Shown: positions 1 to 7,292 of the stretch, in pieces
How the letters are laid out: each line of letters begins with the position of its first letter
Numbering within the stretch: the first letter of the stretch is position 1
NCBI GenBank assembly: GCA_021825035.1
Contig: JAKAIQ010000062.1
Span: 1 to 10,199, forward strand
Reading direction: 5' to 3'
Length of the DNA stretch: 10,199 nucleotides
Source: Deltaproteobacteria bacterium
GTDB taxonomy: Bacteria; Desulfobacterota; GWC2-55-46
Made by a program: the position numbers and the translations under genes
The notes under the pieces: model-generated
Seen by the model: the letters and a program-made list of their open reading frames with translations, nothing else
What the model was told of the DNA's origin: nothing
Database searches by the model: none

Positions 1-2664
1 CCACGGCTGCCGCGCGTAATACTCCTCGAGCCTGTACCCGCCGGGCAGGCTGATCCCGGCTATCCTGTCCTTCATGGCGAGTATGGCGTAGACCGGGCTT
101 TCCTCGACCCCGGCGACGTCTCCGGTGACGTAGGTGACCGGTTCGAGGTTCTTATGATAGATGGTCCTGTCCTCGCTCGCCTCACTTATCCTCACGAGAT
201 CGGATAAGTGAACGAGGCGGCCCGTCCTCGACGGAACCCCGACGGCGTTCAGGGCCTGGAGGCTCGCCCTCTGCGATATGGGCATCCGCAGCATGAGCTC
301 GACCGGCTCCCTCGCGTCATCGACATGGAGAAGCCCGGCCGGCGTCCCGCCTATGGCGGCGCGCAGCGTCCCGGAGACCGCCTCGGTATCGACCCCGTTG
401 AGCGCGGCCTTGTCCCTGTCCACGCTGAAGACGAGCTTTTTCCGCGGCGCGCCCTCGACGTACCAGTCCACGTCCACCACCCCCTTCGTCTTCTCGAAGA
501 CGCCCTTTATCTTTCTTGCGACCGCTATCCTGCCGTCCATAGACGGGCCGTAGACCTCGGCCACGAGCGTGCTCAGCACCGGCGGCCCCGGCGGTATCTC
601 CGCGACCTTGAGCCTTGCGCCGTACCCGTCCGTTATCTTCTTGAGTTCGGGGCGGAGCCTCTTCGCTATGTCGTGGCTCTGGGCCGTCCTCTCGCCCTTT
701 GCGACGAGATTGACCTGGATATCGGCCTGGTTGCTCTTCGTCCTGAGGTAGTAGTGCCTGACGAGGCCGTTGAAGTTGAACGGGGCTGGGGCGCCTATGT
801 AGCTCTCGAAATCCGTCACCTCAGGAACGGTCCTGAGATACTCTCCGAGCCTTCTTGCGGCGGCCGCCGTCTCTTCGAGCGTCGAGCCTTCGGGCATGTC
901 CACGATAAGCTCGAACTCGCTCTTGTTGTCGAAGGGGAGCATCTTGACCGCCACGGCCTTCAAGGGCACGAGTGACGCGGCGAGGACAAGGAGAACGAAG
1001 ACCGCGCCGAGGGCGAAGAGCCTCTTCGGCCTGCTGTCTATCAGGGGGCCGAGGGCCTTTTCATAGAGCCGGTGCATGGCCTCCCCGGCGTGCGCCTCGC
1101 GTGCGTGCCGCTCCCTTTTGAGCGTCCTGTAGCTCATATAGGGGCTTACGATGAAGGCGACCAGAAGCGAAAATATCATGGCCGCGGAGGCCCCGACCGG
1201 TATGGGCCTCATGTAGGGGCCCATGAGGCCGGAGACGAAGGCCATGGGCAGGAGCGCGGCCATGACGGTGAAGGTCGCGAGTATCGTGGGGTTCCCGACC
1301 TCGTCCACCGCCCTGACCGCGACCTCTTCCTCGTCCTCCTCAGGCCCTTTAAGCATGAAGTGCCTGTGGATGTTCTCGACCACGACTATGGCGTCGTCCA
1401 CGAGTATGCCTATGGAGAATATGAGGGCGAAGAGCGTAACCCTGTTGAGCGTGTAGCCGTAGAGGTAGTTCACGAAGAGCGTCATGGCGAGCGTGACCGG
1501 GACGGCGACCGCCACCACAGCCGACTCCCTCACGCCGAGCGCGAGCGCTATGAGGATTATGACGGCTATCGTGGCTATGAGCATGTGCTCGAGGAGTTCG
1601 TTGGACTTTTCCTTCGCCGTCTCGCCGTAGTTCCTCGTCACCGTGACGTTCACCCCGTCGGGGATGATCGAGCCTTTGAGCGCCTCGACCTTCTTCAACG
1701 CCCCGTCCGCAACAACGCTCGCGTTCGAGCCGCGCTTCTTGGCTACGGATAGGGTGACGGCCTCGAACCGGCCCGCGGCGCCGTCGCCGGGATTTATCCC
1801 CTTCTTCCGGGCCGCGGGGCCGAGGCCCATGAAGACGTAATTCGCCGGCTCCTCCGGGCCGTCATCGACTTCCGCCACGTCGCGCAGGTAAACCGGCCTC
1901 CCGCCGCTCACCCCGACGACGACGGATTTCACGTCGTCCGCGTTCTTCAAGAACCCTCCGGTCTCGACGAGGACTTCCCTGTTCCCTGACGGGAAAGACC
2001 CGGAGGAGAGGTTATGGTTCGCCTTTTGAAGCGCCCCTGTTATCTGGAAGGCCGAGGCCGAGTAGGCGTTCAGCCGGGCGGGGTCGAGGACTATCCTCAC
2101 CTGCCGCCTCCGCCCGCCGGTCACGGTCGTCTCGGAGACGCGCCCGCCTTTTTTTATCTCGTCGGACAGGGCGTTCGCCACGTTTCTCAGCTCAAAGCCC
2201 GAATACCTCGTGCTCCAGAGCGTGAGGGCAAGCACCGGAACGTCGTCTATGCCCCGCGGCTTAACGAGGGGCCTTGAAACGCCCGGCGGTATCCTGTCGT
2301 AGTTCGACATGAGCTTGTCGTAGACGTTTACGATGCTCTTTTCCATGTCCGAGCCGACGCGGAACCGCACGATCGTGAGGTTCATGCCGGGGCTTGCCAT
2401 AGAGTAGACGTATTCGACCCCTTTTATCTCGTGGAGGAGCTTTTCCATGGGGGCGGTCACGCGCGCCTCCACCTCCTTTGCCGAGGCTCCGGGGTAGGCC
2501 GCCATGACGTCTATCATGGGAACCGTTATCTGAGGCTCCTCCTCCCTCGGCGTCACGACGACGGCGAAAAGCCCCAGAAGAAGCGCCGCCGCGATCATGA
2601 GCGGGGTGAGCTTCGACTTTATGAATGCCCTGGCTATCTTTCCGGCTATGCCCGTATCAGCCAT
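1..2664 (-). CDS. RND-family efflux pump inner-membrane permease (3'-truncated by window edge)
   Basis: Proton-driven inner-membrane pump of the RND superfamily (AcrB/HAE1-like), the engine of a tripartite efflux system. The frame is open for all 888 codons from ATG 2664 to the window edge. TM1 is near residues 18-36. The first periplasmic porter domain follows, then TM2-TM7 from about residue 370 to 600. The second porter domain begins after about 600. TM4 carries GILVDDAIVVVEN with Asp423, Asp424 and Glu430, equivalent to the AcrB proton-relay aspartates. Heavy-metal (CzcA-type) members usually have D-G-A instead of D-D-A here, so an organic substrate is more likely than metal. The following IHRHF is seen in a deltaproteobacterial-type RND subgroup. 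Relatives are about 1050 residues, so TM8-TM12 lie outside the window. The start overlaps the adaptor stop as TAATG, with only a weak ribosome site, which suggests translational coupling. The substrate cannot be told from sequence. Confidence 0.95.
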   Translation of the reverse strand, partial: MADTGIAGKIARAFIKSKLTPLMIAAALLLGLFAVVVTPREEEPQITVPMIDVMAAYPGASAKEVEARVTAPMEKLLHEIKGVEYVYSMASPGMNLTIVRFRVGSDMEKSIVNVYDKLMSNYDRIPPGVSRPLVKPRGIDDVPVLALTLWSTRYSGFELRNVANALSDEIKKGGRVSETTVTGGRRRQVRIVLDPARLNAYSASAFQITGALQKANHNLSSGSFPSGNREVLVETGGFLKNADDVKSVVVGVSGGRPVYLRDVAEVDDGPEEPANYVFMGLGPAARKKGINPGDGAAGRFEAVTLSVAKKRGSNASVVADGALKKVEALKGSIIPDGVNVTVTRNYGETAKEKSNELLEHMLIATIAVIILIALALGVRESAVVAVAVPVTLAMTLFVNYLYGYTLNRVTLFALIFSIGILVDDAIVVVENIHRHFMLKGPEEDEEEVAVRAVDEVGNPTILATFTVMAALLPMAFVSGLMGPYMRPIPVGASAAMIFSLLVAFIVSPYMSYRTLKRERHAREAHAGEAMHRLYEKALGPLIDSRPKRLFALGAVFVLLVLAASLVPLKAVAVKMLPFDNKSEFELIVDMPEGSTLEETAAAARRLGEYLRTVPEVTDFESYIGAPAPFNFNGLVRHYYLRTKSNQADIQVNLVAKGERTAQSHDIAKRLRPELKKITDGYGARLKVAEIPPGPPVLSTLVAEVYGPSMDGRIAVARKIKGVFEKTKGVVDVDWYVEGAPRKKLVFSVDRDKAALNGVDTEAVSGTLRAAIGGTPAGLLHVDDAREPVELMLRMPISQRASLQALNAVGVPSRTGRLVHLSDLVRISEASEDRTIYHKNLEPVTYVTGDVAGVEESPVYAILAMKDRIAGISLPGGYRLEEYYARQPW

Positions 2665-3764
2665 TATTTTACGACCCCGCCGTCCGCGGCAAGCTCCGTT
2701 CCCTTTACTATGACGCGGTCTCCGGCGCTCAGGCCGGAGAGTATCTCGATGTCATGGCCGAAGGCCCCGCCTGCGCGCACGAGCCTGTATGTTATGACGC
2801 CGTCGTTGTCCACGGCGTATACGCCCTTCAAGCCCCCTTGTTCGACAAGAGAGGCCTCCGGCACGAGAAGAGCCGTCCTCTGTCCTATCTGCGCCATCAC
2901 CTTTGCGTAGAGGCCTGTCCTGAGCCCCTTGCCTTTGAGGGCTATCTTGACGAGGAAGGTTCTCGACTGCGGGTCCACCGACGGCACGGCCTCGACGATT
3001 CTGCCCTCGAACGCCCCGGGAATGGCATCGATTGCCACCCTCACGGCCATGCCCCTGCGGAGTTTTTCGACGTATTTTTCGCTTGCGTACACGTCGAGGA
3101 GAAACTCGGAGGTATCCTCTACCGTAAGAAGCGGCATGCCGGGAGAGGCCATTGAACCCGCGTCCGTCATCCTGGCGGTCACGACCCCGGCGAACGGGGC
3201 GGATATGCGCGTGTAGGCGAGGAAGGCTCGGGCCTCGCCCAGGCCCGCCTCCGCCTGCCGGACGCCTTCGAGGGCCTGTCCGTAGCCTGAGAGCGCGGCC
3301 TTCCTCTGCGTCTCCATCTGGTCGAATTCCTGCCCGGATATCGCCTTCGAGTCGTAGAGTTTCTTATATCTTTCGCAGGTGAGGTTCGTCATGTCGAGGT
3401 TGGCCTTCGCGGACTCAAGCGCCTTTTTTGCGCCTTCGAGCGCGGCTTGCGCCTGTCCGGCCTTATCGCGGATGCCGCTGTCGTCTATAGTGAGAAGGAG
3501 CTGGCCTGCCCTTACCCTGTCCCCTTCCCTTGCCTTTATCGACGTGACCGCGCCCATGACCCTGCTCGAAATCGCGCTTATCGTCCTGGCCTTTACCGTG
3601 CCGGAGGCCTCCATGTATTCGGGAACGGAAGAAGGCTCGATCCTTTGGATCTCCACCCCTCTGACTTCCTTCCTTGCCGCGCCCCCTGGAGCCGTCTTTT
3701 CGCCGCAACCGGCAAGGGCCAGCGCGAGCGCGGCGGACAGGGCAAGGGCAACGGTTTTTTTCAT
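2664..3764 (-). CDS. RND efflux periplasmic adaptor (membrane fusion) lipoprotein
   Basis: HlyD/AcrA-type adaptor joining the RND pump to the outer-membrane channel; 366 residues. The N-terminus MKKTVALALSAALALALAGC is a lipoprotein signal with lipobox L-A-G-C, so Cys20 should be lipidated. Order of parts: biotinyl-lipoyl-like half at about residues 50-90 (GAVTSIKAREGDRV), alpha-helical hairpin about 92-172, second lipoyl half with ISAPFAGVV at about 187-195, beta-barrel about 200-285, and a membrane-proximal domain to the C-terminus. I chose ATG 3764 because AAGGAG lies 8 nt upstream. An in-frame ATG at 3788 makes an ATGA overlap with the previous stop but has no ribosome site and would put eight charged residues before the signal peptide. 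The gene sits 20 nt after the channel gene and its TAA overlaps the permease ATG. Confidence 0.95.
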   Translation of the reverse strand: MKKTVALALSAALALALAGCGEKTAPGGAARKEVRGVEIQRIEPSSVPEYMEASGTVKARTISAISSRVMGAVTSIKAREGDRVRAGQLLLTIDDSGIRDKAGQAQAALEGAKKALESAKANLDMTNLTCERYKKLYDSKAISGQEFDQMETQRKAALSGYGQALEGVRQAEAGLGEARAFLAYTRISAPFAGVVTARMTDAGSMASPGMPLLTVEDTSEFLLDVYASEKYVEKLRRGMAVRVAIDAIPGAFEGRIVEAVPSVDPQSRTFLVKIALKGKGLRTGLYAKVMAQIGQRTALLVPEASLVEQGGLKGVYAVDNDGVITYRLVRAGGAFGHDIEILSGLSAGDRVIVKGTELAADGGVVK

Positions 3765-3784
3765 CTCTCTTTCTCCTTCACGCG

Positions 3785-5125
3785 TCATTCGATGCCAAAG
3801 TCCTTCAGGATCGTCCCGCTCTGATAGCTCAGGTTGGCTATGGCCGTCAGGTATCCGTTTTTCTTCATCACGTTATCGGCCCTTGCGTTATCGAGGCTCA
3901 GTTGCGCGTCGAGGAGGTCCACGACCGGCGAAAGGGAATTTTCGTACCTGTCCCTCACGAGCCTTTCGCCCTCCTCGGCGGTCTTCGCCGCGGAGGAGGC
4001 GAGCTCCATGTTTTTCCGGGCTTCCTCGACGCCGAGATAGGCCTCGTGTATCCTGAAGGCGACCGACTTCTTCAGGCCGCTCAAGTATTCGTTCGTGGCC
4101 GCTGCCATGTGCCTGGCCTTCGCGGATTCGTACCTCCTTATCGCCCAGTCGAATACGTTCCACTTGAGGTAGGCCTGGACCGTCCAGCTGTTGCCCTCGC
4201 TCCCGAACGGCATGGAGTGGTCGTCAAGCTGGTATGACGCGCCCACGCCGAAGGTGGGGAACCAGTCGGCCTGCGCGAGGTCGACGTTCCTCCTGGCGTT
4301 CTCGTAGCGCATCTCCAGGGACCTTACGTCCTTTCTGGAGAGCGACGCCTTTTCGTAGTAATCGATGTCCCTCAGCGGGAATTCCGGCAGGCCGCCCGTT
4401 GTTCCGGCCTCGCCGTCCATGCCGAGGATAAGGCCGAGCGCCCTTTTGGCGACCTCGTAGTTCTTTCTGGCGCTCACCAGCCGCTCCTGCGCCTCGCTGA
4501 GGCCGGTATCGGCGCGGAGCACGTCGGAGTAGAGGCCGAGCTTCGTTCCGTATCTCAGCTCCGCGATCCTCTTATGCTCGTTCGCGTCATCGACCCCCTT
4601 TTCGGCGACGCTGACGAACTCCGAGGCGGTCATCGCCCCCAGATAGGCCTTTATCGTCTCGAAGGCCACCTCCTCTTCCTTACGGGAGAAGTCCTCCACC
4701 TTCGCGGCGTGCTCCTTTTTCGCCATGTCGAGGCCGACGAGGGCCTTTCTTACGAATAGCGGCTGTTCTACCGAAAACGCGGTCTGGAAGTCGTTTATGG
4801 GCGCCGGATGATTGAGATTGTTGATGGCGAAGTCCGACGACGAGAACCTCTGCTGGTCGAGCTTGGCGGAAAAGGCGAGGGTAGGGTTCGTCGTTCTCAT
4901 GAAGCCTTCTTCGACCGAGATGCGCGGGAATAGCATGGACCGGGCGTTGCCGATGTCCTCTTCCCCGGCGCTCACGGATTCATGGAAGGCGCGTATCTCG
5001 GGGTTGTCCCTGAGCGCTGCGGCCACCGCCTCCTTGAGCGTGAAGGCGCGCTCTTGCGCGCTAAAGGCGGAAGCGGAAGAGAAGAGAAATAGGGCCGCGC
5101 TGGCTAAAAGTATTTTTCTCTGCAT
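3785..5125 (-). CDS. TolC-family outer-membrane efflux channel
   Basis: Outer-membrane factor that forms the exit duct of the tripartite pump; 446 residues, a normal length for the family. It begins with a Sec signal peptide (residues 1 to about 23, MQRKILLASAALFLFSSASA then FSA). Two tandem outer-membrane efflux protein repeats follow, about 27-230 and 240-440. Each is rich in long helices with heptad-like Ala, Glu and Leu (for example LKEAVAAALRDNPEIRAF near the start), as in TolC. It is first gene of the operon, next to the adaptor and pump genes. ATG 5125 is the only plausible start, although GAGG lies just 2 nt before it, closer than usual, so initiation may be inefficient. Specific substrate unknown. 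Confidence 0.94.
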   Translation of the reverse strand: MQRKILLASAALFLFSSASAFSAQERAFTLKEAVAAALRDNPEIRAFHESVSAGEEDIGNARSMLFPRISVEEGFMRTTNPTLAFSAKLDQQRFSSSDFAINNLNHPAPINDFQTAFSVEQPLFVRKALVGLDMAKKEHAAKVEDFSRKEEEVAFETIKAYLGAMTASEFVSVAEKGVDDANEHKRIAELRYGTKLGLYSDVLRADTGLSEAQERLVSARKNYEVAKRALGLILGMDGEAGTTGGLPEFPLRDIDYYEKASLSRKDVRSLEMRYENARRNVDLAQADWFPTFGVGASYQLDDHSMPFGSEGNSWTVQAYLKWNVFDWAIRRYESAKARHMAAATNEYLSGLKKSVAFRIHEAYLGVEEARKNMELASSAAKTAEEGERLVRDRYENSLSPVVDLLDAQLSLDNARADNVMKKNGYLTAIANLSYQSGTILKDFGIE

Positions 5126-5172
5126 ATCCTCGGGTTTGAGGAATTCATAAGCGGCTGAATCCCCTGCGGCAA

Positions 5173-5227
5173 GATATTGTCGTCCGGTTATGTACCGTTC
5201 GATTATGGCGGGATATGATATGTCGTC
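5173..5227. repeat. Near-identical direct repeats in the efflux operon leader
   Basis: The motif GATATTGTCGTC at 5173-5184 recurs as GATATGTCGTC at 5217-5227, 43-44 bp apart, about four helical turns. Between them is a small inverted repeat CGGT-TATGT-ACCG (5185-5197). All lie in the predicted 5' leader of the efflux operon, between the predicted transcription start near 5253 and the ATG at 5125. They could be paired operator sites for a local regulator, but two short copies can also arise by chance. Confidence 0.3.
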
Positions 5228-5259
5228 AAGACGGCCCGCCGGATAACTTTAGCATTTGC

Positions 5260-5288
5260 ATTATTGCGAAATTATGAAACAATGTCAA
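5260..5288 (-). promoter_or_regulatory. Sigma-70-type promoter of the efflux operon
   Basis: On the minus strand a perfect -35 TTGACA (5288-5283) is followed after exactly 17 bp by AATAAT (5265-5260), five of six matches to the -10 consensus. Predicted start of transcription is near 5253, giving a leader of about 128 nt before the channel gene. It lies in the 300-bp gap (5126-5425) after the kinase gene, so the pump operon can be expressed independently of the kinase. I saw no hairpin terminator after the kinase stop, so read-through from the kinase is also possible. Confidence 0.75.
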
Positions 5289-5425
5289 GGGAAATAATCA
5301 TGTCCTCCGGTTCTCGATCGCCCTTCACGGCAGCCTCAAAAGACCTTCAAGGCGCGCGGCAACGGGGCGAACCTGAAAACCCGCTGCCTGCGTTTGAAAC
5401 AAAGTCCCTGATTTTTGAAGAGGGT

Positions 5426-6745
5426 TTAAGCGGGGTCGCCGGCCTGCCGGGCCGGGAGCGCGAAGAAAAACGCCGCGCCCTCGCCCGGTTTCGCCGCGGC
5501 CCAGACCCTGCCGTCATGCCGCTCTATGATGCGCCGGACTATCGCGAGCCCGGCCCCGCTACCCTCGAACTCCGCTTCGGTATGAAGGCGTCCGAAAAGG
5601 GAGAAGAGCCGGCCGGAGCGGGCCATGTCGAACCCGACCCCGTTATCCTTCACGTAATAGACGTTTTCGTTGCCGGCGGCCCCGCCGCCCACCTCGATGA
5701 CCCCGGTCTCCCGGAGCCCTGTGAACTTGATGGCGTTGGCGATAAGGTTGCAGAAGACCTGACGGATCATCGTTTTCTCGCCGGTTGCCGGTGGAAGCGG
5801 ATGAAATTTGAAGATTATCTTCCTCCCGATTCCGGCGGCGTCCTTGAGCTCTGCGGCGACCTCCCGCATCAGTACCGTCATGTCGATGGGCGTCTTGACA
5901 ACGCCTTCCCGCCCCACGCGGGAGAGGCGAAGGATGTCGTTTGTGAACTGGATCATCTTCTGCGCGTTTTTTCGGATGGTGTCTATGAACTCCCTGCCCT
6001 CCGCATCCAGCCTGTCGGCGTAGCGCATGGCCAGCATTCGGGCAAACCCGTCCACTATCCTCATGGGGGCAGAAAGGTCATGGGCAAGGGAGAAGTTGAA
6101 GGCCTCAAGGTCCCGGTTGACTTCCTCGAGCCGCCGTATATTCCTCTTCAGCTCGTCGTTGAGCTTTTTTGTACGCTCCTCGGCGACTTTATGGACCGAA
6201 ACCTCCTCGCGCAAACGCTCGTTAATCTTTTTTATCTCGGTCGTCCTCTCCTCGACAAGTTCATCCAGCCGGTCCCTGTGCCTCTCGAGCTCCTCTTCGG
6301 CCTTTCTCAAGACGGTTACGTCAGTGAGCACCGTCCACAGCAGAATCTCCCCTTCTTCCAGCACGGGTTCTTCCAGCACGGGCAGGGATGTCATTTCAGT
6401 CCAGACGACGCCGCCGCCCCTGATCTTCAAGGGGACCTTGGCAGAGTCCTTTTCAAGTATCCTGCAAGTGCGGAGAAGCTCCAGGAAGCGGCGCATGCCG
6501 CTTCTCTCGACGAAGACGGCGAAAGGCCTGTTGATGATTAGCGGCCTTTGCACGCCCAGGAAGCGGGCGGCGGTTAGGTTAGCCTCCCTGATATAACCCC
6601 GGGCGTCGAGGGTGAGATACCCCACAGGGGCGAAGTCGTAGATATCGGAGAGCTTGCGGAATTGCGGCTCCGCGTCGTGTCCGCAAACGCCGGACAGCCG
6701 CTCGGGCTTTTTACCATGCAGGAAGTCTTGTATGAAGTCTCTCAT
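5426..6745 (-). CDS. Soluble PAS-domain sensor histidine kinase
   Basis: Cytoplasmic two-component sensor kinase of 439 residues, with no signal peptide or membrane segment. Domains in order: PAS sensor about 32-145 (DFAPVGYLTLDARG); charged coiled coil about 146-215; HisKA dimerisation domain with phospho-acceptor His222 in SLAHDLSAPMR; HATPase domain about 315-430. ATP-site motifs are the N box (NLIANAIKF, Asn337), G1 (DNGVGF, Asp367) and G2 (GSGAGLAIV, 395-403). All catalytic residues are present, so it should be active. The kinase core resembles the phytochrome-like class (DLEAFNFSLAHDL). Residues around 122-131 contain a doubled VLEEP unit from a DNA duplication. ATG 6745 has an AGAGG about 10 nt upstream. 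No response regulator is adjacent, so the partner and signal are unknown. The co-directional efflux operon downstream is a possible but unproven target. Confidence 0.93.
   Translation of the reverse strand: MRDFIQDFLHGKKPERLSGVCGHDAEPQFRKLSDIYDFAPVGYLTLDARGYIREANLTAARFLGVQRPLIINRPFAVFVERSGMRRFLELLRTCRILEKDSAKVPLKIRGGGVVWTEMTSLPVLEEPVLEEGEILLWTVLTDVTVLRKAEEELERHRDRLDELVEERTTEIKKINERLREEVSVHKVAEERTKKLNDELKRNIRRLEEVNRDLEAFNFSLAHDLSAPMRIVDGFARMLAMRYADRLDAEGREFIDTIRKNAQKMIQFTNDILRLSRVGREGVVKTPIDMTVLMREVAAELKDAAGIGRKIIFKFHPLPPATGEKTMIRQVFCNLIANAIKFTGLRETGVIEVGGGAAGNENVYYVKDNGVGFDMARSGRLFSLFGRLHTEAEFEGSGAGLAIVRRIIERHDGRVWAAAKPGEGAAFFFALPARQAGDPA
6353..6382. repeat. Perfect 15-bp tandem duplication inside the kinase gene
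   Basis: TTCTTCCAGCACGGG occurs twice in direct succession (6353-6367 and 6368-6382). In the kinase frame it encodes a repeated five-residue unit giving PVLEEPVLEE at the distal part of the PAS domain. Because the unit is a multiple of three, the frame is kept. Identity at all 15 positions, including third codon positions, points to a recent slippage or duplication event. Confidence 0.95.
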
Positions 6746-6814
6746 GGAGCGAGCGCCTCTTTATTATGGTCAGGCGTTCATGTCGCCGACAGTCGAACGA
6801 AAAGCCGTTGCACA

Positions 6815-6823
6815 ATCATATCA
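6815..6823 (-). promoter_or_regulatory. Candidate extended -10 promoter of the histidine kinase gene
   Basis: On the minus strand TGATATGAT gives a TG-extended -10 (TATGAT at 6820-6815). No good -35 is found at the usual distance. The predicted leader to ATG 6745 is about 60 nt. It is the best match in the gap, but not decisive. Confidence 0.35.
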
Positions 6824-7231
6824 CATTTTCTTTCGATCGCCACCCGGCTTATTCAGTTCCGGTTTATTGCCGTGAAAATGATGCAAGAAGGCCGACGCGT
6901 GCGCGCCGACAAGGCTTAACGGCCGCGAACAAATCGACATATAGGTCTCTGCATATTATGGAGCGGTTCCATCCAACGCAATCGGCCCTCGAAATGTCCG
7001 GCCGGACGAGTATTGCATCGCCTCGGAAGGATGCCGCGCCATGTCAATATTATTTACAATCGCCTTCTCTCGAAATAATAAGATATTTCAAGTTGATACG
7101 TGCATTTTGCGCCCGCGAGACGCCTGCGAGCCGAGTTTTTCGTTCTTTTTTTTTACATTGCGATAAATTAACTGAACCGGATTAAGCAAATTTCATTTGC
7201 GGATCGCCATGTTAGATAGACGACTTTTGCA

Positions 7232-7247
7232 TGGCATGTATATTGCT
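7232..7247 (+). promoter_or_regulatory. Sigma-54 (RpoN) promoter of the PEP-CTERM gene
   Basis: TGGCATGTATATTGCT matches the -24/-12 consensus TGGCAYR-N4-TTGCW at every fixed position, with 10 bp between the invariant GG (7233-7234) and GC (7245-7246). Predicted transcription start is near 7258, giving a leader of about 35 nt with a strong GGAGGTG ribosome site 4 nt before ATG 7293. Sigma-54 promoters need an ATP-dependent activator, usually bound 80-200 bp upstream; inverted repeats lie in that zone. Sigma-54 (with PrsK/PrsR) control of PEP-CTERM genes is known in floc-forming bacteria. No activator gene lies in this window. Confidence 0.85.
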
Positions 7248-7292
7248 TCTTTTTATAGTTCGAGACTACATTTATATTTATGGAGGTGAAAA

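Larger units (their letters stand above)
6746..7292. other. AT-rich divergent intergenic region with inverted repeats
   Basis: This 547-bp gap separates the divergent kinase and PEP-CTERM genes and is visibly richer in A and T than its neighbours. It holds three perfect inverted repeats: a 12-bp palindrome GTCCGGCCGGAC (6996-7007), GAAATA-ATAAGA-TATTTC (7072-7089), and GCAAAT-TTC-ATTTGC (7186-7200). A run of nine T lies at 7146-7154 without a stem before it. The repeats at 7072-7089 and 7186-7200 lie about 145 and 32 bp upstream of the sigma-54 promoter, where enhancer-binding activators and bending proteins often bind. A 139-codon open frame at 6766-7185 has no ribosome site or recognisable composition and is not called. 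Confidence 0.6.

Noticed and set aside
3765..3788. Upstream ATG at 3788 for the adaptor lipoprotein
   Set aside because: The ATGA overlap is tempting, but there is no ribosome site before it, while AAGGAG precedes ATG 3764, which gives a standard lipoprotein signal.
5264..6541. Long plus-strand open frame (425 codons) opposite the kinase gene
   Set aside because: It is antisense to a kinase gene with complete catalytic motifs. Its translation has no domain-like pattern, and long antisense frames are common in GC-rich DNA.
7141..7160. Run of nine T as an intrinsic terminator
   Set aside because: No GC-rich stem can form directly upstream, because the preceding bases lack complementary arms.
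6766..7185. Plus-strand 139-codon frame in the AT-rich gap
   Set aside because: No ribosome site before its ATG, no signal peptide or domain, and it runs through palindromes and a T tract. It is more likely non-coding.
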